Assembly (NCBI RefSeq): GCF_000003815.2
Contig: NC_049979.1
Coordinates: 15,288,688 to 15,352,687, forward strand
DNA: 64,000 bases
DNA from: Branchiostoma floridae
Lineage: Eukaryota > Chordata > Leptocardii > Amphioxiformes > Branchiostomatidae
Direction: 5' to 3'
Shown here: piece by piece, positions 46,830 through 59,700 of the stretch
How the letters are laid out: each line of letters starts with the position of its first letter
Numbering within the stretch: position 1 is the first letter of the stretch
The notes under the pieces: generated by a model
What the model was told of the DNA's origin: nothing
Seen by the model: the letters and a program-made list of their open reading frames with translations, nothing else
The model's database searches: none
Program-made: the position numbers and the translations under genes

Positions 46830-49598
46830 AGTTATAATCATCAAGTGACAACTCCAAAGCCAAGGGGCCTGCTACAGAGGCTAGAGGAGTTGCTAGAAAG
46901 GGACATTGGCTTCCGGCCATCTCTAGCTACTGGATGGGGACAGCTGGTGGCGCCAAGCGTGGGCAGTCGGGTCCAGACGGAAGGGCGCGGCTCCGAGATC
47001 GGGTGCTGCCGACCCGGTAAGCCAGCTGACAATGGACAAACAATACTCGATATTTTACAAGCAGATGTTGGATCGAAAATCGTTTCTGGCAGTTACATCA
47101 GGATAGCTATAGGGCAGCGAGAAACCGTTACGATTTTAAATACCAACATCTGCTTGGAGATCGGACGAACAATTACACGCGCTGAACGGTCTTCAAGACA
47201 TGTGGATGCAGCAATCACGTGCACCAGTTCCATCGAGTTGACAATTATGACAATTTTCTTCCATTTTACTCTTTACAGACGCAGTGCAAGGTAGGTTGTA
47301 GTATTTATGACGCAAAGAACGCATCGAAGTGCCTTTCCTGGCGACGGGTGTGAAATCACCGTTATAAAGGCGAGTTCGGGTGGATGGGTGGGCCGGGTCA
47401 CTGCCCACATCATCCGCAGAGTAACCGAGTAAACTAGCATCGGGAACAGTACGGCGATGAAGAGTCGCAGACGTCATGTCTGTCACTGCATCACTGACCA
47501 GACAACTGCAGATCGATACCACATCTGCCCATCAGAATGCACGACGTGCTCCCGACCAGACGCTCCTGACGTGTCTGCGCAACCAAAATGCAGATTACCA
47601 GTTAAGTCATTTACAGCACTGTTCACTAGGAATTCTTTATCATAACCTCAGCTGCCAGGTACCCCTCCTACAGGAATTTGCAATAAAGTTTTTCAATTGA
47701 TTTTGGACCTGGGTGAAGGAACATCAGCTTGGGATATTCTAAACAGCTCAGAACAATGTGCTCCTCAAAAATTCCTGTAAAACCAAGAGAAGACATTCCT
47801 CTCAAAGGCTATACTGTCTGTACACCGTAATACCATCTTTGCTTTTATATGTATTTCATCAGTGAGATAGAAGCATTAAATACTTCATAACGAGATTTAC
47901 GAGAAAATACTCCCTGTGAAGGAAATCAATTCTTTACAGCAAAGATCATTAAGTTACCAAGTACTGAACGTAGTTTTGCTAACACGAAGCCTATTTTCCA
48001 AAGTGTAGTATTGTCTGTAGCATAAGATCATGTTAGATAGCTAGCGATGATTTCGTTATGAATAGTGACAAGGTTTCATATTGTTTAGTACCCAACCGAG
48101 ATTGTTGTTCCTGAGAAGTTGTTTTGTAGTCAAGAGGTTTCTTGTTGGTGCCGGAATGTCAGGATATCACGGTTTTAACCTCGTCTGGATTTGATGTCAA
48201 ATTTCGATATTAAACAAAGGGAGCTACACAGATATCATTATTTTATATATCACAAATTGCCATGCAATAAATCTGACATTAAATCTGAGTGTGAAAGTAT
48301 GCTGAATGAATAACCTGGGCTTTTCTGCTTTGCTCTGGAGTGTTGACACATGTCTTAAAATGGTTATAATCGTAATATCATCTAAGTGATTTTCTAATGT
48401 CAGGTTTGACTTACTCTCTGCAACAAAAGAAGAAAAAAGGAAGACCAGTTAAGGGCAAGTCTGCAATGATGCGATATTTTCCAAATGTACTTGAAAAACA
48501 TTTTGTCTGCATCTATTATATTTTCTCCCCTGATATATCGGTACTTCCAAGGAGGTTGAAAGAGGTCCATCTTTCAATCTCCTTGGTACTTCGGAGAGTG
48601 AAGGGGGCTGTGACAAATATGGAAGGTGTGGCCATGGTCGTCTCAAACTCTTCATGGATTTGTGTTTGTTTGGTAAATATTCTGTCGAGATTGAATTAAG
48701 CTTCTATTACTCACGGTTTCATGTTTTCATACCCAACACTCTAAACCCCAGCTTCTATGTGAAAAAAATGTTTTTTTTATTCCACATACTACCAATATCA
48801 ACTTTCTTCGCCATGTGTCCATAGGAGGTACATCGTACAACGATGATGACTCTACCTGTGCAGACTCTGACTACCGACATTTAAAGGTAGACAGCGTTGT
48901 CAAGTCCAGGAAAAAGGAACAGGTAAGGTATATATCGTGACGTTATTCATGCAGAGTTTTGAAAGCTGAAAACAGCGAGCAGTCACCGGGAAAGCTTCAA
49001 CAGTATCCTGTTATGGCATAGCGAGTATTGGCCACCTGTCAGCATGTTACAAACTGCTGTTCCATGATACTGTTGCAGGTACATTTCAGCAGGATGCGTG
49101 GTTTATTACTCGTCATTGAACACTGCGGTGCGCCTGCCGGGCTTCCCCCTGCCACAATACCGGTTGACCTGGTGCATTGTTAAATGGACTGAGAGTGTTG
49201 CACAACACCAATGCCCTCGCACAATTTCCAGGTGGTAGGTTGGCCCGCTGCCAAGTACCGTTAAATTTTCAGACGGCAGTCGCTCCGGCATTCAGCACTC
49301 AGGTGAGAGAAGATTATAGCAATACCTGGGCTTTATAGACCGACCTGTATGACCGAGACACTAACACACAACCCTATCAAAACCTCTATACGCTTCCTCA
49401 ATACAACTAGCGGCGGTTTAAGGCATGATTTACGTGTTATCGCATTTTGTATAGTCAGCTTCTCCCTAATATTATAGTCTGGGCTGACATGTCCGCCATA
49501 TTGGCTTTGTTCCTTGCTACATTCAGACTGCTGGCGGCGCTAACATTGCGGCAAACTGCGCAGCGTTCATCCTGTACATGGCGAGACACGGCAAGATG
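46830..49598 (+). CDS. Candidate internal exons of an unrecognised gene
   Basis: Four stretches have splice sites and matching phases: 46830-47016 (ends phase 1, CCCG|GTAAGC), 48825-48922 (starts phase 1, ends CAG|GTAAGG), 49273-49302 (TTTTCAG before it, CAG|GTGAGA after it) and 49527-49598 (CATTCAG before it, ATG|GTAGAG after it). Products include LLQRLEELLERDIGFRPSLA, DDDSTCADSDYRHLKVDSVV, TAVAPAFSTQ and NIAANCAAFILYMARHGKM. The first acceptor is weak; the two donors at 48.9 and 49.3 kb are strong. If the last exon does not splice, it ends at TGA 49,629-49,631. The first stretch could follow the 38,624-38,689 exon in phase 0. No family is recognised, so this is a splice-logic model, not homology. 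Confidence 0.35.
47058..47157. mobile_element. Short MITE relic, ends AAGCAGATGTTGG
   Basis: AAGCAGATGTTGG at the left pairs exactly with CCAACATCTGCTT at the right, followed by looser pairing through AAAATCG..TTTCT. The right end continues GGAGATC, the same outer sequence as the 30.2-kb MITE, so the two probably belong to related families. It lies just after a candidate exon. Confidence 0.55.
47682..47687 (+). terminator. AATAAA of uncertain owner
   Basis: AATAAAG followed by TTTTTCAATTGATTTTGG. It lies 40 bp after the end of a small Cys-rich open frame (47,457-47,645). If used, it would give a truncated form of the candidate gene. Confidence 0.2.
48541..48592. repeat. 38-bp hairpin flanked by 7-bp direct repeats GTACTTC
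   Basis: CAAGGAGGTTGAAAGA pairs with TCTTTCAATCTCCTTG (one G-T type mismatch) around a 6-nt loop, and GTACTTC stands on both sides (48,541-48,547 and 48,586-48,592). It reads like a minimal inverted-repeat insertion with its target-site duplication. Confidence 0.6.
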
Positions 49599-49631
49599 GT
49601 AGAGTCACGGGCACTGTGTGGATCCTCTTGA

Positions 49632-52600
49632 TAGTAAAACACCGCCTTGTTCCCAATCAGGACAGTAGAGGTGCTGTTGTCTGTGACCTCTCGCACGTGA
49701 TGTATTCGTGCGTGTTCAGCTAGTTCTGCTATGTCTCAATTCCACTGAAGGTTGACATAAAGATTTGTACTCTCCGATTCCCATTTTGTTGTTCTGTGAA
49801 GAATCAGTCGTGATTTTGCATGTCTTATTATTGTTTGCTGTTGGGTTTTAATGATCAAAAGTACCTTTGACGAACTTGGCTCCTCAAATGCTAAAACTCA
49901 GGTTTTCCCAAGTTTATGAAGTCATATACTAACATTGGGTACTTATGTATATGTGGGTATCTATACTCACATGGGGTACTTATGTATGTGTGGGTATGTA
50001 CACGATGACATATGAACCTTCGAAGGCTATCATGTGGAGTATTTCCATTTACTATTTTGAATGTGTCCATGATGGAAATACAAATTGAATAAGGTTCAGA
50101 ATTTTGAAAAAATAATTAAGATATACCATTTAGCAAGCTGATAGTACTCTACATGTAATTAAGTTACCATCTAAAAAAATCGCGGTGGATGATTTCTTTC
50201 TTTTTTCATACAAAACAGATGCGCAGAATGATATTAGATCTTTCTTTATACAATCTTTATTCCAAATTCAAGTACATGAAACAACGGATATACATTAACA
50301 TACACAAATAGCGAATATGTACAAACAACAAATGAGTACTTGAATGAGATGATATTGAATCTTAATAGAGCAGTAATGCTGAGAATATTTCGTCGTTTGT
50401 ATATTCGTGTCATTCCAGTCAACAAATTATATTCTTCTCAATATAAAAAAAAGGTAGCAAAAAGTGTCATTATCAAACAGGGTGTATAAAGAAGACCAAA
50501 TCTCCATCGTCACTGATTTATGGTAAATCATGTTTTAAAGTCCTATTACAATAATCAATACCGACGTAAGATCAGTATTGACAGGAATCCTGTAGCATCA
50601 TTGCCTCAGTGCACAGTATGGTGCACGAAACTTGACGAGAGACTATGGTGAAGTTGTCATTTTGTTACGTTCGCAACCATTATGAACTAAAATGACTTCT
50701 TTTTTTCATTTCCATCAACGTTAACAGTTTAAGCAGTTAGTCGTTGAAAAAGTTATAAGTCTCACTTGGTAGGAAACAAACAATGCTATGGTGTGCCTCT
50801 GGCCAGTATATGTAGGTAGCCATGCAATTCTGACAGTATTGCGTCAAGTTCAATTCAACAGGATTGTTGGAAATCCTTCTGTTTTTCATCACGAGAAGAT
50901 AATAGTCGCTACGAGAAGGAGACCGTGTTCCGTCTCAAGGTCTGACGCTATAGATGTATTTTGATGGTAAAGTTTGGACGTGTATATTAGTTGCAGAGTG
51001 TTACGGAAAGTGGAATTGTTCGGATATCCCATGGTGTTGACCATGTTTCAATTTTTTATTTATTTTTGCTGGAAAGTGTGAAGCTATATTCGAATATGTC
51101 CTTTGTGTTACCTTGGAGGTGGTAAAAGGTAAGCCAAAATGTTGTAGATAAACAAGCCTACACAGCAATCACGACGAGTGCTTAACATCATTCCAAGAAG
51201 AAATCCAAACTGTTCAAGACGTTAAACATATAACATACGCGTGAATGAAAACGGTCAAAAGCAACAACGCCAGACATGCTTGTGTCGTCTGGGCGTGGAA
51301 CATAGGTACAGGTAAAGAAACATCACTTAAGTTTGAGTGAAATTGGACTTGAAAATACCAGTTCACAATAAGCTGCTTCAAATAGGGCTTAATGGTCGAC
51401 CCCATAACGACAAATATCGAGCGCAACATGCGGCCTTAAACTATGCCGGGTTTGTATAATATCCTTGTGAGTTTATTGTTGTATTGTCTAGGCTGGATTG
51501 AAGAGTAAACAATTGACAATATTTTTGCTCTGGACAGACAAAACAGAGTTTCCCAACATGTACTCAAATGATTTTCATCATTGGCTTGTGCACTATTTAT
51601 GACATTTCAAAACATATTACAATGGGCAGAATTGGAAGCTAAATCCAGACGCTTCGCCCTCCCTAACACATTTGCAGGGTTGTCAATACTATAAAGTTGG
51701 AATCAACTAAGGGAATAAAAAGACAGCGTAACGATTTTGACTTCAGTCATTGAACACTCACATATTGAGTTAATCTACAGCTCAACCACAGCAGTTTTTT
51801 TGTTTTTGGATATAACATGAAAGTAACTATCTTACCTTAGCTAGCTAGGTGGGGTGCTTCTATAGCTCTAGTAGTGTGCTAGACAGGTTTCTATACATTA
51901 CAGACAGCACAGGCATATGCATTATCAGTATTATCCATTATCAGTATTCGAGATAAGCTGTTACTTTGTAGGCTTTCTATTGTATTACCTGTAACACTGC
52001 ACTGTCGGGAGCGGGTTTTACCGATGCCAAGGGACCCGTTCTGACTCGTCACGAAACATCATTCAATACAGCGGCTACGACATCTGCAGTTAGACACAAT
52101 GAAGAATATCAAAATGCAGTTGCGCGTATCTAAGTCGGGAAGAGAGCCAAATAAACCAACACTACACCTGTCTATCCTTAGTGAAAACCAACGTGATGGT
52201 ATGAAACTGATCTTTCATAGTTGAACATATACCTGATTGCCTTCATGTAACAAGTTTCTGTACACAGTTGAAGGTAAAGTTTTGCGTGACATTTTGGGGC
52301 AGCATTTGTACAAGATTGATTCAGTGTAACCGGAAAATGTATCGACTCAACTGTGACATTCTGGTAACGACGTCCATGAACATATTAGATTGCCTTTTTT
52401 TGCAAGGGATAAGGGAGTCGACGATTACATCGTCATATTTTTGTCGGACACCTTTCTTAGAAAAAGCTCTCTGACGGCAGCGACACGAGGGTAGACAAGT
52501 ACAAGTCTAGACGTAGCCTTCGTATTTACAACGTTTACTTCTCAGACACTATCCTGTACCTACAACAGACATGGTGGTGATCTTAGCAAATGAATGATGA

Positions 52601-54000
52601 ATGTGATAAGCAATGTTAGAACATCTACCTTTTCGCAACAGCATGGGGATTGATATATCACATTTATGTATTGAAGTTGAGTTTGAGCATGGATAACGCT
52701 ATGTCCATAAGTGGTCTAAACGACAACAGGTTCAGTGAGCCTACGGTACTGTTGTGTTTTGATAGAAAAACGGCAATTACACCAAATAGCGAGACAGACC
52801 CACTCATTTGGCCCCCTAACCGGAGTCGATAAAAGTTAACGTATTGTGTAAAAGTAGTACCAAGGAAGCCTGGTGAAGTGGTTAAGTGACCATTATGATG
52901 CTTTCAAATCATTATTCGAATTTTGAAAAATAAGAAAAAATACTTTTACACAGTCTATTGCGGTTTCTTCGCATCTGAAGGTGTCTTATGCAGTGAAGCG
53001 TTGAACGTACTCAAAAGATTGCTAAAAGTTGCGAAAGTTATGCTATGTTTTGGAAACCATTGTAGTTGCACACAAATTGATTAAAGAATTTCGTTGGAAA
53101 CCATGGTAGTTGCACATGGTACAACATATCTATCTTATCGTTAAAACTATATAGACTGGCCAGATATCATTGTCCTAGCTGGGTGTGTAAGCGTGATATT
53201 TTGTCTCCAAGTGAAAAGAGAGCATGGTAACGTTACCAGCCGGGACGATACTCGCTGCTTGCCACGTGCGAGGGTCTAATTGATCCGCTTCTACAGAAAA
53301 CAAGTCGTGCATCTTCTGGTAATAGGTGTTGCTAATTGGATGAATCTTGCATTATGCTGTTATGATGATGTGTTATGTCATAATTCTTTACAACTAAGAG
53401 GTTCCCGATTTAGGTTCAATTCAGAAAAGGAAGGCTTATTCTCGTTAATGGTGGTCACTCTAAAAACTCTTCAAATGATAAACCGCTTATAGAGCAGAAA
53501 ATAAATCCACCTTTTCATCTTGGTGTCAACGGAAAGGGATTCCACACTTGAAAAACACGAACGTGAAGAACATGAAGTCAATTTCTTACTGTAATTGAGA
53601 GGAAAGTAAAACACCTGAAGCCAAAGTTGTTCCTTCCGCATTTTTAGTGTTGCAGGTAAAGCAGATACTAGTGGCTGATTACATCATTATCGGGACGTGT
53701 TTCTCTTTGACAGCAACCCCCATTGGCGTGTGGACGCTCTTGGTGCACTTTGTATTCTGTGCTAACTCTGTTGTTGATGTGGTGAGGTATTGAAAAATGC
53801 CTGGTCGTCAATCATCTGTTCGTTATTCATCTCACCCGCCTCTGTATTCAACAAGGTTGTAGCTTTAACCACCATAATATATCTTTTTACAATAGACATA
53901 TCAGGCTGTTTTGGCAAATGTGTTTGCTACATCAATTTTTTAAGTATCAAACTGCACAACAACCATCGTAACACATTCTACCTATAAAAGCATCATATGT
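49632..54000. other. AT-rich stretch with one minus-strand exon candidate
   Basis: Apart from the minus-strand candidate at 50.25-51.29 kb, I see only minor repeats: a two-copy 39-bp repeat at 49,937-50,000, a direct repeat TTGGAAACCATKGTAGTTGC at 53,051 and 53,094, and a 12-bp inverted repeat TGTGTAAAAGTA at 52,846 and 52,940. Confidence 0.4.
50256..51288 (-). CDS. Candidate 3'-terminal exon of a minus-strand gene with a GPI-signal-like tail
   Basis: On the minus strand, a pyrimidine-rich stretch ends in CACGCCCAG at 51,289. It is followed by 24 codons (51,288-51,214) encoding TTQACLALLLLTVFIHAYVI then CLTS and a stop. The hydrophobic end preceded by small and polar residues looks like a GPI-attachment signal or a C-terminal membrane anchor. 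The next minus-strand AATAAA (TTTATT at 50,256-50,261) would close a 950-bp 3' UTR. This gene would be convergent with the plus-strand candidate at 46.8-49.6 kb. No upstream exons were identified, so identity is unknown. Confidence 0.25.
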
Positions 54001-54029
54001 CTGTTATTTTCATGCGGCAAATTTACAAG

Positions 54030-54110
54030 GCACGGTCCAAAATGGCGGACGGGTTGAAATCCAAAATGGCGTCAGGGCATCAGCACGTGCGGTCCGTGGT
54101 CACCTGAATA
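54030..54110 (+). promoter_or_regulatory. Paired CCAAAATGGCG motifs and an E-box
   Basis: TCCAAAATGGCG occurs twice within 25 bp (ATGGCG at 54,042 and 54,066), followed by CACGTG at 54,084-54,089. AAAATGGCG is a YY1-type motif common at animal promoters. The first ATG opens a 21-codon frame only. Confidence 0.3.
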
Positions 54111-54289
54111 GGCGAATGGCACGGCCACAAATGCTGTGTGCATGGAATGTGTCGATATCCCTTCCTTAGAGAGTGTGCTTACAGATTTTGAGTCTTCTGT
54201 GAAAGAATATAAAGTTGCAGGGTGGGCCTCTTGATAGCCCCCTCGTTCTTTACTCGACCCCTTCACATCACATCACATCGCAGGAAGGG

Positions 54290-56000
54290 CCGCCGCGGCA
54301 ACTAGGAGTCGAGATCATAGTAGATCTGACCAGTCAGGAAACTACACAGACAAGAAAACAGTGACCCTCCCTCGTTTCACATTTGAGCCAAAAAAATCAG
54401 CTGGGAATGTCGTGATCAGATAAGCCAACCGTTTCGAGTAGAACGAAACAGTCGAAAAATAGTAAGACTCTATCCAGTAGTATCAATAGTAAATGACCAC
54501 TCCAGGGAAAATGACAGCAGTAGCCGTGTGGCAATCACAGACAAATATAGCCAAACCGCAAGCTAAGTTCCGAAGAGATATCAAGAATCCTGAAGCCCTT
54601 AGGTGTATGCAGGGAGAATTATTTTTTTTATAGTTTTTTGAGGTGTACTTGATGTAATTGTTAATTATTTTGTGAAAAGAAACTTTATTAGTTCATGTTA
54701 AATTCCACTACCTCAATGTCACTGTCAATTGGCAGATCAAACACCTTTTCTTCCCGCATATAGAAACTAGTGGACATCAAGTCCTCAATAGGAATGGAAA
54801 GTTGATTTTTATCTAAATTGCACATCACATGAAGTTTTTGTATGAGTGCACAACACACTAAACTGAAGCAGTGTATATGTATGGTAGAGACAACCTTGTA
54901 CTGCTCGATAAGGCTGCAATATTCTTTGTACTTGTAGCTCAGAAAATCAAGACTTTGTTAATGTTAATGCATAACGTTCCTAGGAGACTTGCTACGCAAC
55001 ATCCATGGATTCAAAGACAAAATGTCAATCAGCTGTGACCTCACTACATTTCATGAAATCAACAACAGGAAGAAATAAAAAAAAAACACACGAGTTGATA
55101 TTTCACACCCACCAGCCATTCGCCATAGTTAAATATACATGGAAGTAAACACACACAGTTATTTTGCGTATCGTGACGCTTGCGTGATATATATTTTCCA
55201 TTTATCGTGAGCCATTTTCGCCGGAGCCCTGAGAGTTATCTTGGGAGTGTGTAAAGTTTTCATTCCTTCGAAGACCACACCACACGGTTTTGGACAGGTT
55301 TCCATGTTGGTCATGTGTTTTTTTTAAACAAATAATTGGAAAACTTTTACACGGCAGATTCGAAAGTATACGCGCCATATTGTCTAAACATTTTTTTTTA
55401 CCAAAACATCAAGAATCTATAGCGAAATATGACAAAAGTTGAGATAAAATATGGAAAATATATCGATACTAGAGCACATTCATAACTGGTACAGGCTACG
55501 CTACCATTCCAAAGTGGAAATATTTGATAACTTGGTCCTTGTGATATTTCTAACACCGACAACCTGCTGCTTGGCTTTGGCTTTCTTCAATAACACAGAA
55601 GAGATAACATATATCAACATTACATTTGAGTCACTAAAAATGTCAACCTATTTGGAAAAAAAATGAAAATCGTGAAAGGACAAGGTGTTCGGAATTGTAT
55701 CAGTGTAACATTGCAAACCTGCCAGCTATTTAGACACCAAAAGTACCATTAATTCAGGACTTCTGTAAATACAAAATCAGCACAACTAATGCTTGCTACC
55801 ACTAAAGTTATGAAAGAAAACGTTTACTTCACAGCCACACAGAAGGATGTCAAATATACCCAGCACCTAAACTTAGAGTAGGGAGGGGCTTTGCGATTTG
55901 CACAGGCGCCATGTCGTCTTGGACATTCAATGGGACCCAAAGAAACTCACAAATGTACGGGTTTCATTGTGGTCTTCGTGTCTGCAAGATCTAACCAATA
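54290..56000. other. AT-rich stretch, nothing supportable
   Basis: No exon or structured repeat that I can defend. Confidence 0.4.
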
Positions 56001-56018
56001 ACTACCTGCGCAAACTAG

Positions 56019-56168
56019 GCTGGAACACGATTGTGTGCATAGAACCATTGAGCCAGCCCTGACAGGACAGCCGAGTCTGAAGCCATGGCTGTGCCATATT
56101 TCGGTACTGTTGGAACACTGCCACAGTCGTAATCTCTGCCTGAAGCAAGCACACGAATATAAATCGCA
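56019..56168 (+). CDS. Weak exon candidate with Cys spacing reminiscent of GFR-alpha domains
   Basis: An open stretch ends in phase 0 at CGCAG|GTACGC. Its end, LLEHCHSRNLCLKQAHEYKS, has the L..C.....C......Y pattern seen in GDNF-family-receptor-like domains, and a cysteine would be expected just after the splice. The acceptor at 56,017-56,018 is poor and no partner exons were found. The opposite strand is also open (55,947-56,234). I would not name a gene from this. Confidence 0.2.
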
Positions 56169-56544
56169 GGTACGCCTGTCTGGAGCTGTGCTGTTTCGTC
56201 TGACCTTTGAACCAGTTATCATGGTAGAAATCATTTAGATTACTACATTAAAAACGAGTATCAATGCATTCCTATCGCAAAGATAGATCAGCGAAGTAAG
56301 ACACGATGAAACCATTCATTATTTTGCCTGAAAGTTTTAACGGCATATTCAAACTACGACATGTGTCACAGCAAAAGGCCAACAATTGCTTTGTTTCGAG
56401 AATGCAGGTTACGTGCTACAGTTCCAGCCAACTTCAGTGTCTCAAAACACTTATTAAGATATTTCACAAGTTTCAAATGGTGTTTATCGACAATGTTTGG
56501 GCTGTGGAAAGTCTACAGGAAAAAAAGATAATAAACTTCGTCTA

Positions 56545-56730
56545 GTTCCAATCAGTTGGCAACTGGGAGACCCCCGTTCAAATCCTAGAGAGGAATCTCG
56601 GTTGGGGCTATATGCATCTTTCGGAAGGGATAAGAAAATGGGGGTCCCGTGTTCAAGAAGGGAAGGGTTAGCAACTCTTGCCTGTGAAAATATACCCTGA
56701 TACAGAAAGAGCAAGGAAATTTGCTTATCT
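56545..56730 (+). repeat. SINE with tRNA-type B box and a conserved central domain
   Basis: A B-box-like CGTTCAAATCC (56,575-56,585) is followed by CTTTCGGAAGGGATAAG, AATGGGGGTCCCGTGTTCAA and a region ending CTGTGAAAATATACCCTG. The pattern TTTCGGA.GGGA..(T)AA....GG(G)GTCCCGTGTT is one I associate with a widespread invertebrate SINE central domain. The copy is degenerate. The open frame across it is not a gene. Confidence 0.55.
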
Positions 56731-56739
56731 ATGTGGCAC

Positions 56740-59700
56740 TAGACACTACAATGTGTACAATAGCAACAACATATTGGATTCCAATCCGCTGTTAGTTATT
56801 ATTATGGAAGCTGATCTGTGTTAGTAGTAATTATGCTAAACTTTCCTCCAACCCTAAGGTGACCGAAAACAAGTTATCAAATGTCTTGAGTTTGTCTCGA
56901 CTAGCGCTTGACATAATTTTCTATAATAACCATTATCCGATGAGTGAAATGGTTAGTTTTACTGCACAGTGTATCTGTTGACTTGTACTTTCGTTTGCAA
57001 AATGAGGTGTACATGTACATTAATCCTGCTACTACTTTCTCATATGAAGCTGAAGTAAACAGATATATGGAAAAGGAAGTGGATAAGATTTAGATCAATT
57101 AAAAGATGTATGGGCTTAGTCTTCAGATGTTCAGAATCAAAGCAAGCACTTCCTGTGTATGTCCATTGCAAATTCTTCTCCAGACTTTCTAAAACTTTAA
57201 TTAGCTTAACATGCTCTTTAGTTTGTCGTTTTACTAGATACTCATGCAGAATGCGGTCCTGAAATTTTGCAACTATCTTGCTGGGATTTTACAACGTTTG
57301 GGCTTCTTGGTTTGGGGGCTAATAAAGTGTCTGGGAATCCGTCTCTCGGGATAATGCGACGTGTCTCATGCAGAAGTTGCGCCGCTTGACTCGGTGTCGG
57401 TGTTTATCAGTTCAGGTACCAACATGCGTACAGTCGTGTGTCATGGTGATTAATAGAAAGCTTGTAGGTACCAAAGCAACTTGGTCGCTGACTTGGTCCT
57501 TCCTTTCCGTACGTAGTTAGCTTTACTTGTGGTCATCCCCTTATTTTGCAGCGGCTTTTAATTCGTGCAATAAGTGTCCAGTCCCGTGTACATGGGGACG
57601 GATGGCCGTATTCTGCTTCAACATACAGCACTTCTTAGATCTCTTTTTGTGTTCAATAATTTTGCAAAAATATATTTTGTGGATTCGAAGAACATTGTAA
57701 TAGCTGTGTAAAAAGTACATTTACACATAGGAAAAACTGAATCAGCCGAATCCCTTCCCTGTATTTATTTCTTGTATGTATAGTTGCAGTAGACCCCACG
57801 AAAGTATATGTACTTTTGTTGTTTCAGTTAAGATTCTTCTGTATAAAGTTGTATGCTAATGTTTACATGGACCTTAAAATTACAAGGACCCAAAAACAAA
57901 TCTGACGGACTGAGAAGTTGTAAAAGATTTTGTCTGGCATGAATTGCAAACAAATAATCAATGTTGCAAGGTTCTGTCGATTTTTAGTTTCGTCCAATCA
58001 GCCAAAAAGTCTTACAGTGGTGTCTCTTGACATGTCAAGTTGTAGAATAATGTGAGTGGAAGGACAGAAAGATGTCACCTATTCTCTGTCTCACGTCTTC
58101 AGTGGCCAGTGGACTCAATTCACGAAATATAAACACCTAGAAAGGGGGAGGGCGGATCTTCTTAACTTTGTCAGCTGATAAGGACCTCAAGAAGCCCGAA
58201 ACGTAAAAGGTGCAGTAAGTTAGAATTAACTTCCTCGAAATAATTGTCGAATAATGTAACGTAATATTTGGGTCTAACTAATGCCTGAGATTATAGCTTA
58301 AACTTGAGACAAAGTTAGGCTAAAGCTGCGGGTGAATGTTTTGTTTTGAACGGTACATAGTTGTTCTAGACTAAAGACATGCATGTATTGTCTGCATATG
58401 CATGTTCACACATGGGTATAAAGGAAGACAAATAATAACAGAGGCCCTATAAGCTTAGAGTAACTGTCCGTAACTACCTGCTGATGTTTATCCCTTGATA
58501 AGGGCTATAATTAAGGACATTTTCGTTTGCGATATGTGTAGGAAAATGGTCATGGTAGTACAACACCTCTGGCACAGTCTTTGGGGATGACAGCTTCAGT
58601 TGGAAAAGTTTCTGTGTGTCGTGCTTATAGTGGGATATGTCGAAGATGGTTGGGAACTTTACTATTTTGTTTGGCGAGTGTACCAATCAACGATTACCTG
58701 TCAAGTAGAAGACAAGACATACTAGTAATTTGCTGCCCTTTTTCATACTATCGATTCAGATGCATTCAGATTGATCATATTCTCAAAGTAACTCAGAAAT
58801 CCTACATGAAGCACCATTCGTAGACTAACATTTCTTTCAGTGGCTTTTGCAAAGATTTTTGAGTTACACAGGATTGAGGCCCGACTGCAAAGAATGGAGT
58901 GAATTTTCTTGCAATTAAGTTACAAAATCGATATCACGAATTGTGACAGAAATGAATGGGAAAATCTTTCCTTCTACTTTCTCGAGTAATGCTCTCATTT
59001 GTCAGAAGTCTACATTCGTTTGTTTGATAATTGTAGTTCATGTCAAAGCTCTTTAAAACAATTTATTAATTGGCCATATCTCTTTCTCAACACTCTTTGA
59101 TATAAATTTATTTTTCATTTCTAGATCTATAGCCTAAGGGTAATAATAACCAATGGCACAGAGCACCGCATATCATATATTGGCTGTTGTCCGTTATACC
59201 TGACATACGAGTGTACTTTTAAATATGTTCCAATCAGGACATTTCATGTAAGCCAGAAATATTTTTTGTTACACAATCGTGTTTGTATATTTGCAATTTA
59301 TTGTATTATTAAGACAACTTTCAGAACTCTGTCTGCTATGTATGAACACATTTCGGTCCAGTGTTCCGCCATTTATGAATGCAGCGGATTAATCCTCATA
59401 GAGATTTAGATCTATATGCCGCAACTCAAAGCAGTATTCTACGTTTGTAGACGCAGAAGATACATTTATTCGGCGGGTGCCTTAAAGAGACAGAATGTTG
59501 TGTATGACCTAACAGTTTTTAGAATTGTCTACTATATTGACAGACGAGACAGGTACGTTTATAAGACAGCCATTTAGGTCTCCACAAGACTCCTTAAGTG
59601 GCTGAAAAAAATGGTACAAAATAACCAAATATAATAGTTTGCCACAGAAGGGTCAAGCTTACCCTAAGGCCTGCTATATTTCCCGACCAATTTTCTACTA

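Noticed and set aside
47457-47645. Cys-rich 62-aa open frame followed by AATAAA
   Set aside because: Cysteine spacing matches no domain I know, and there is no acceptor or start context; kept only as a note at the AATAAA entry.
48541-48592. miRNA precursor
   Set aside because: A stem of 16-17 bp is too short, and the flanking 7-bp direct repeats favour an insertion relic.
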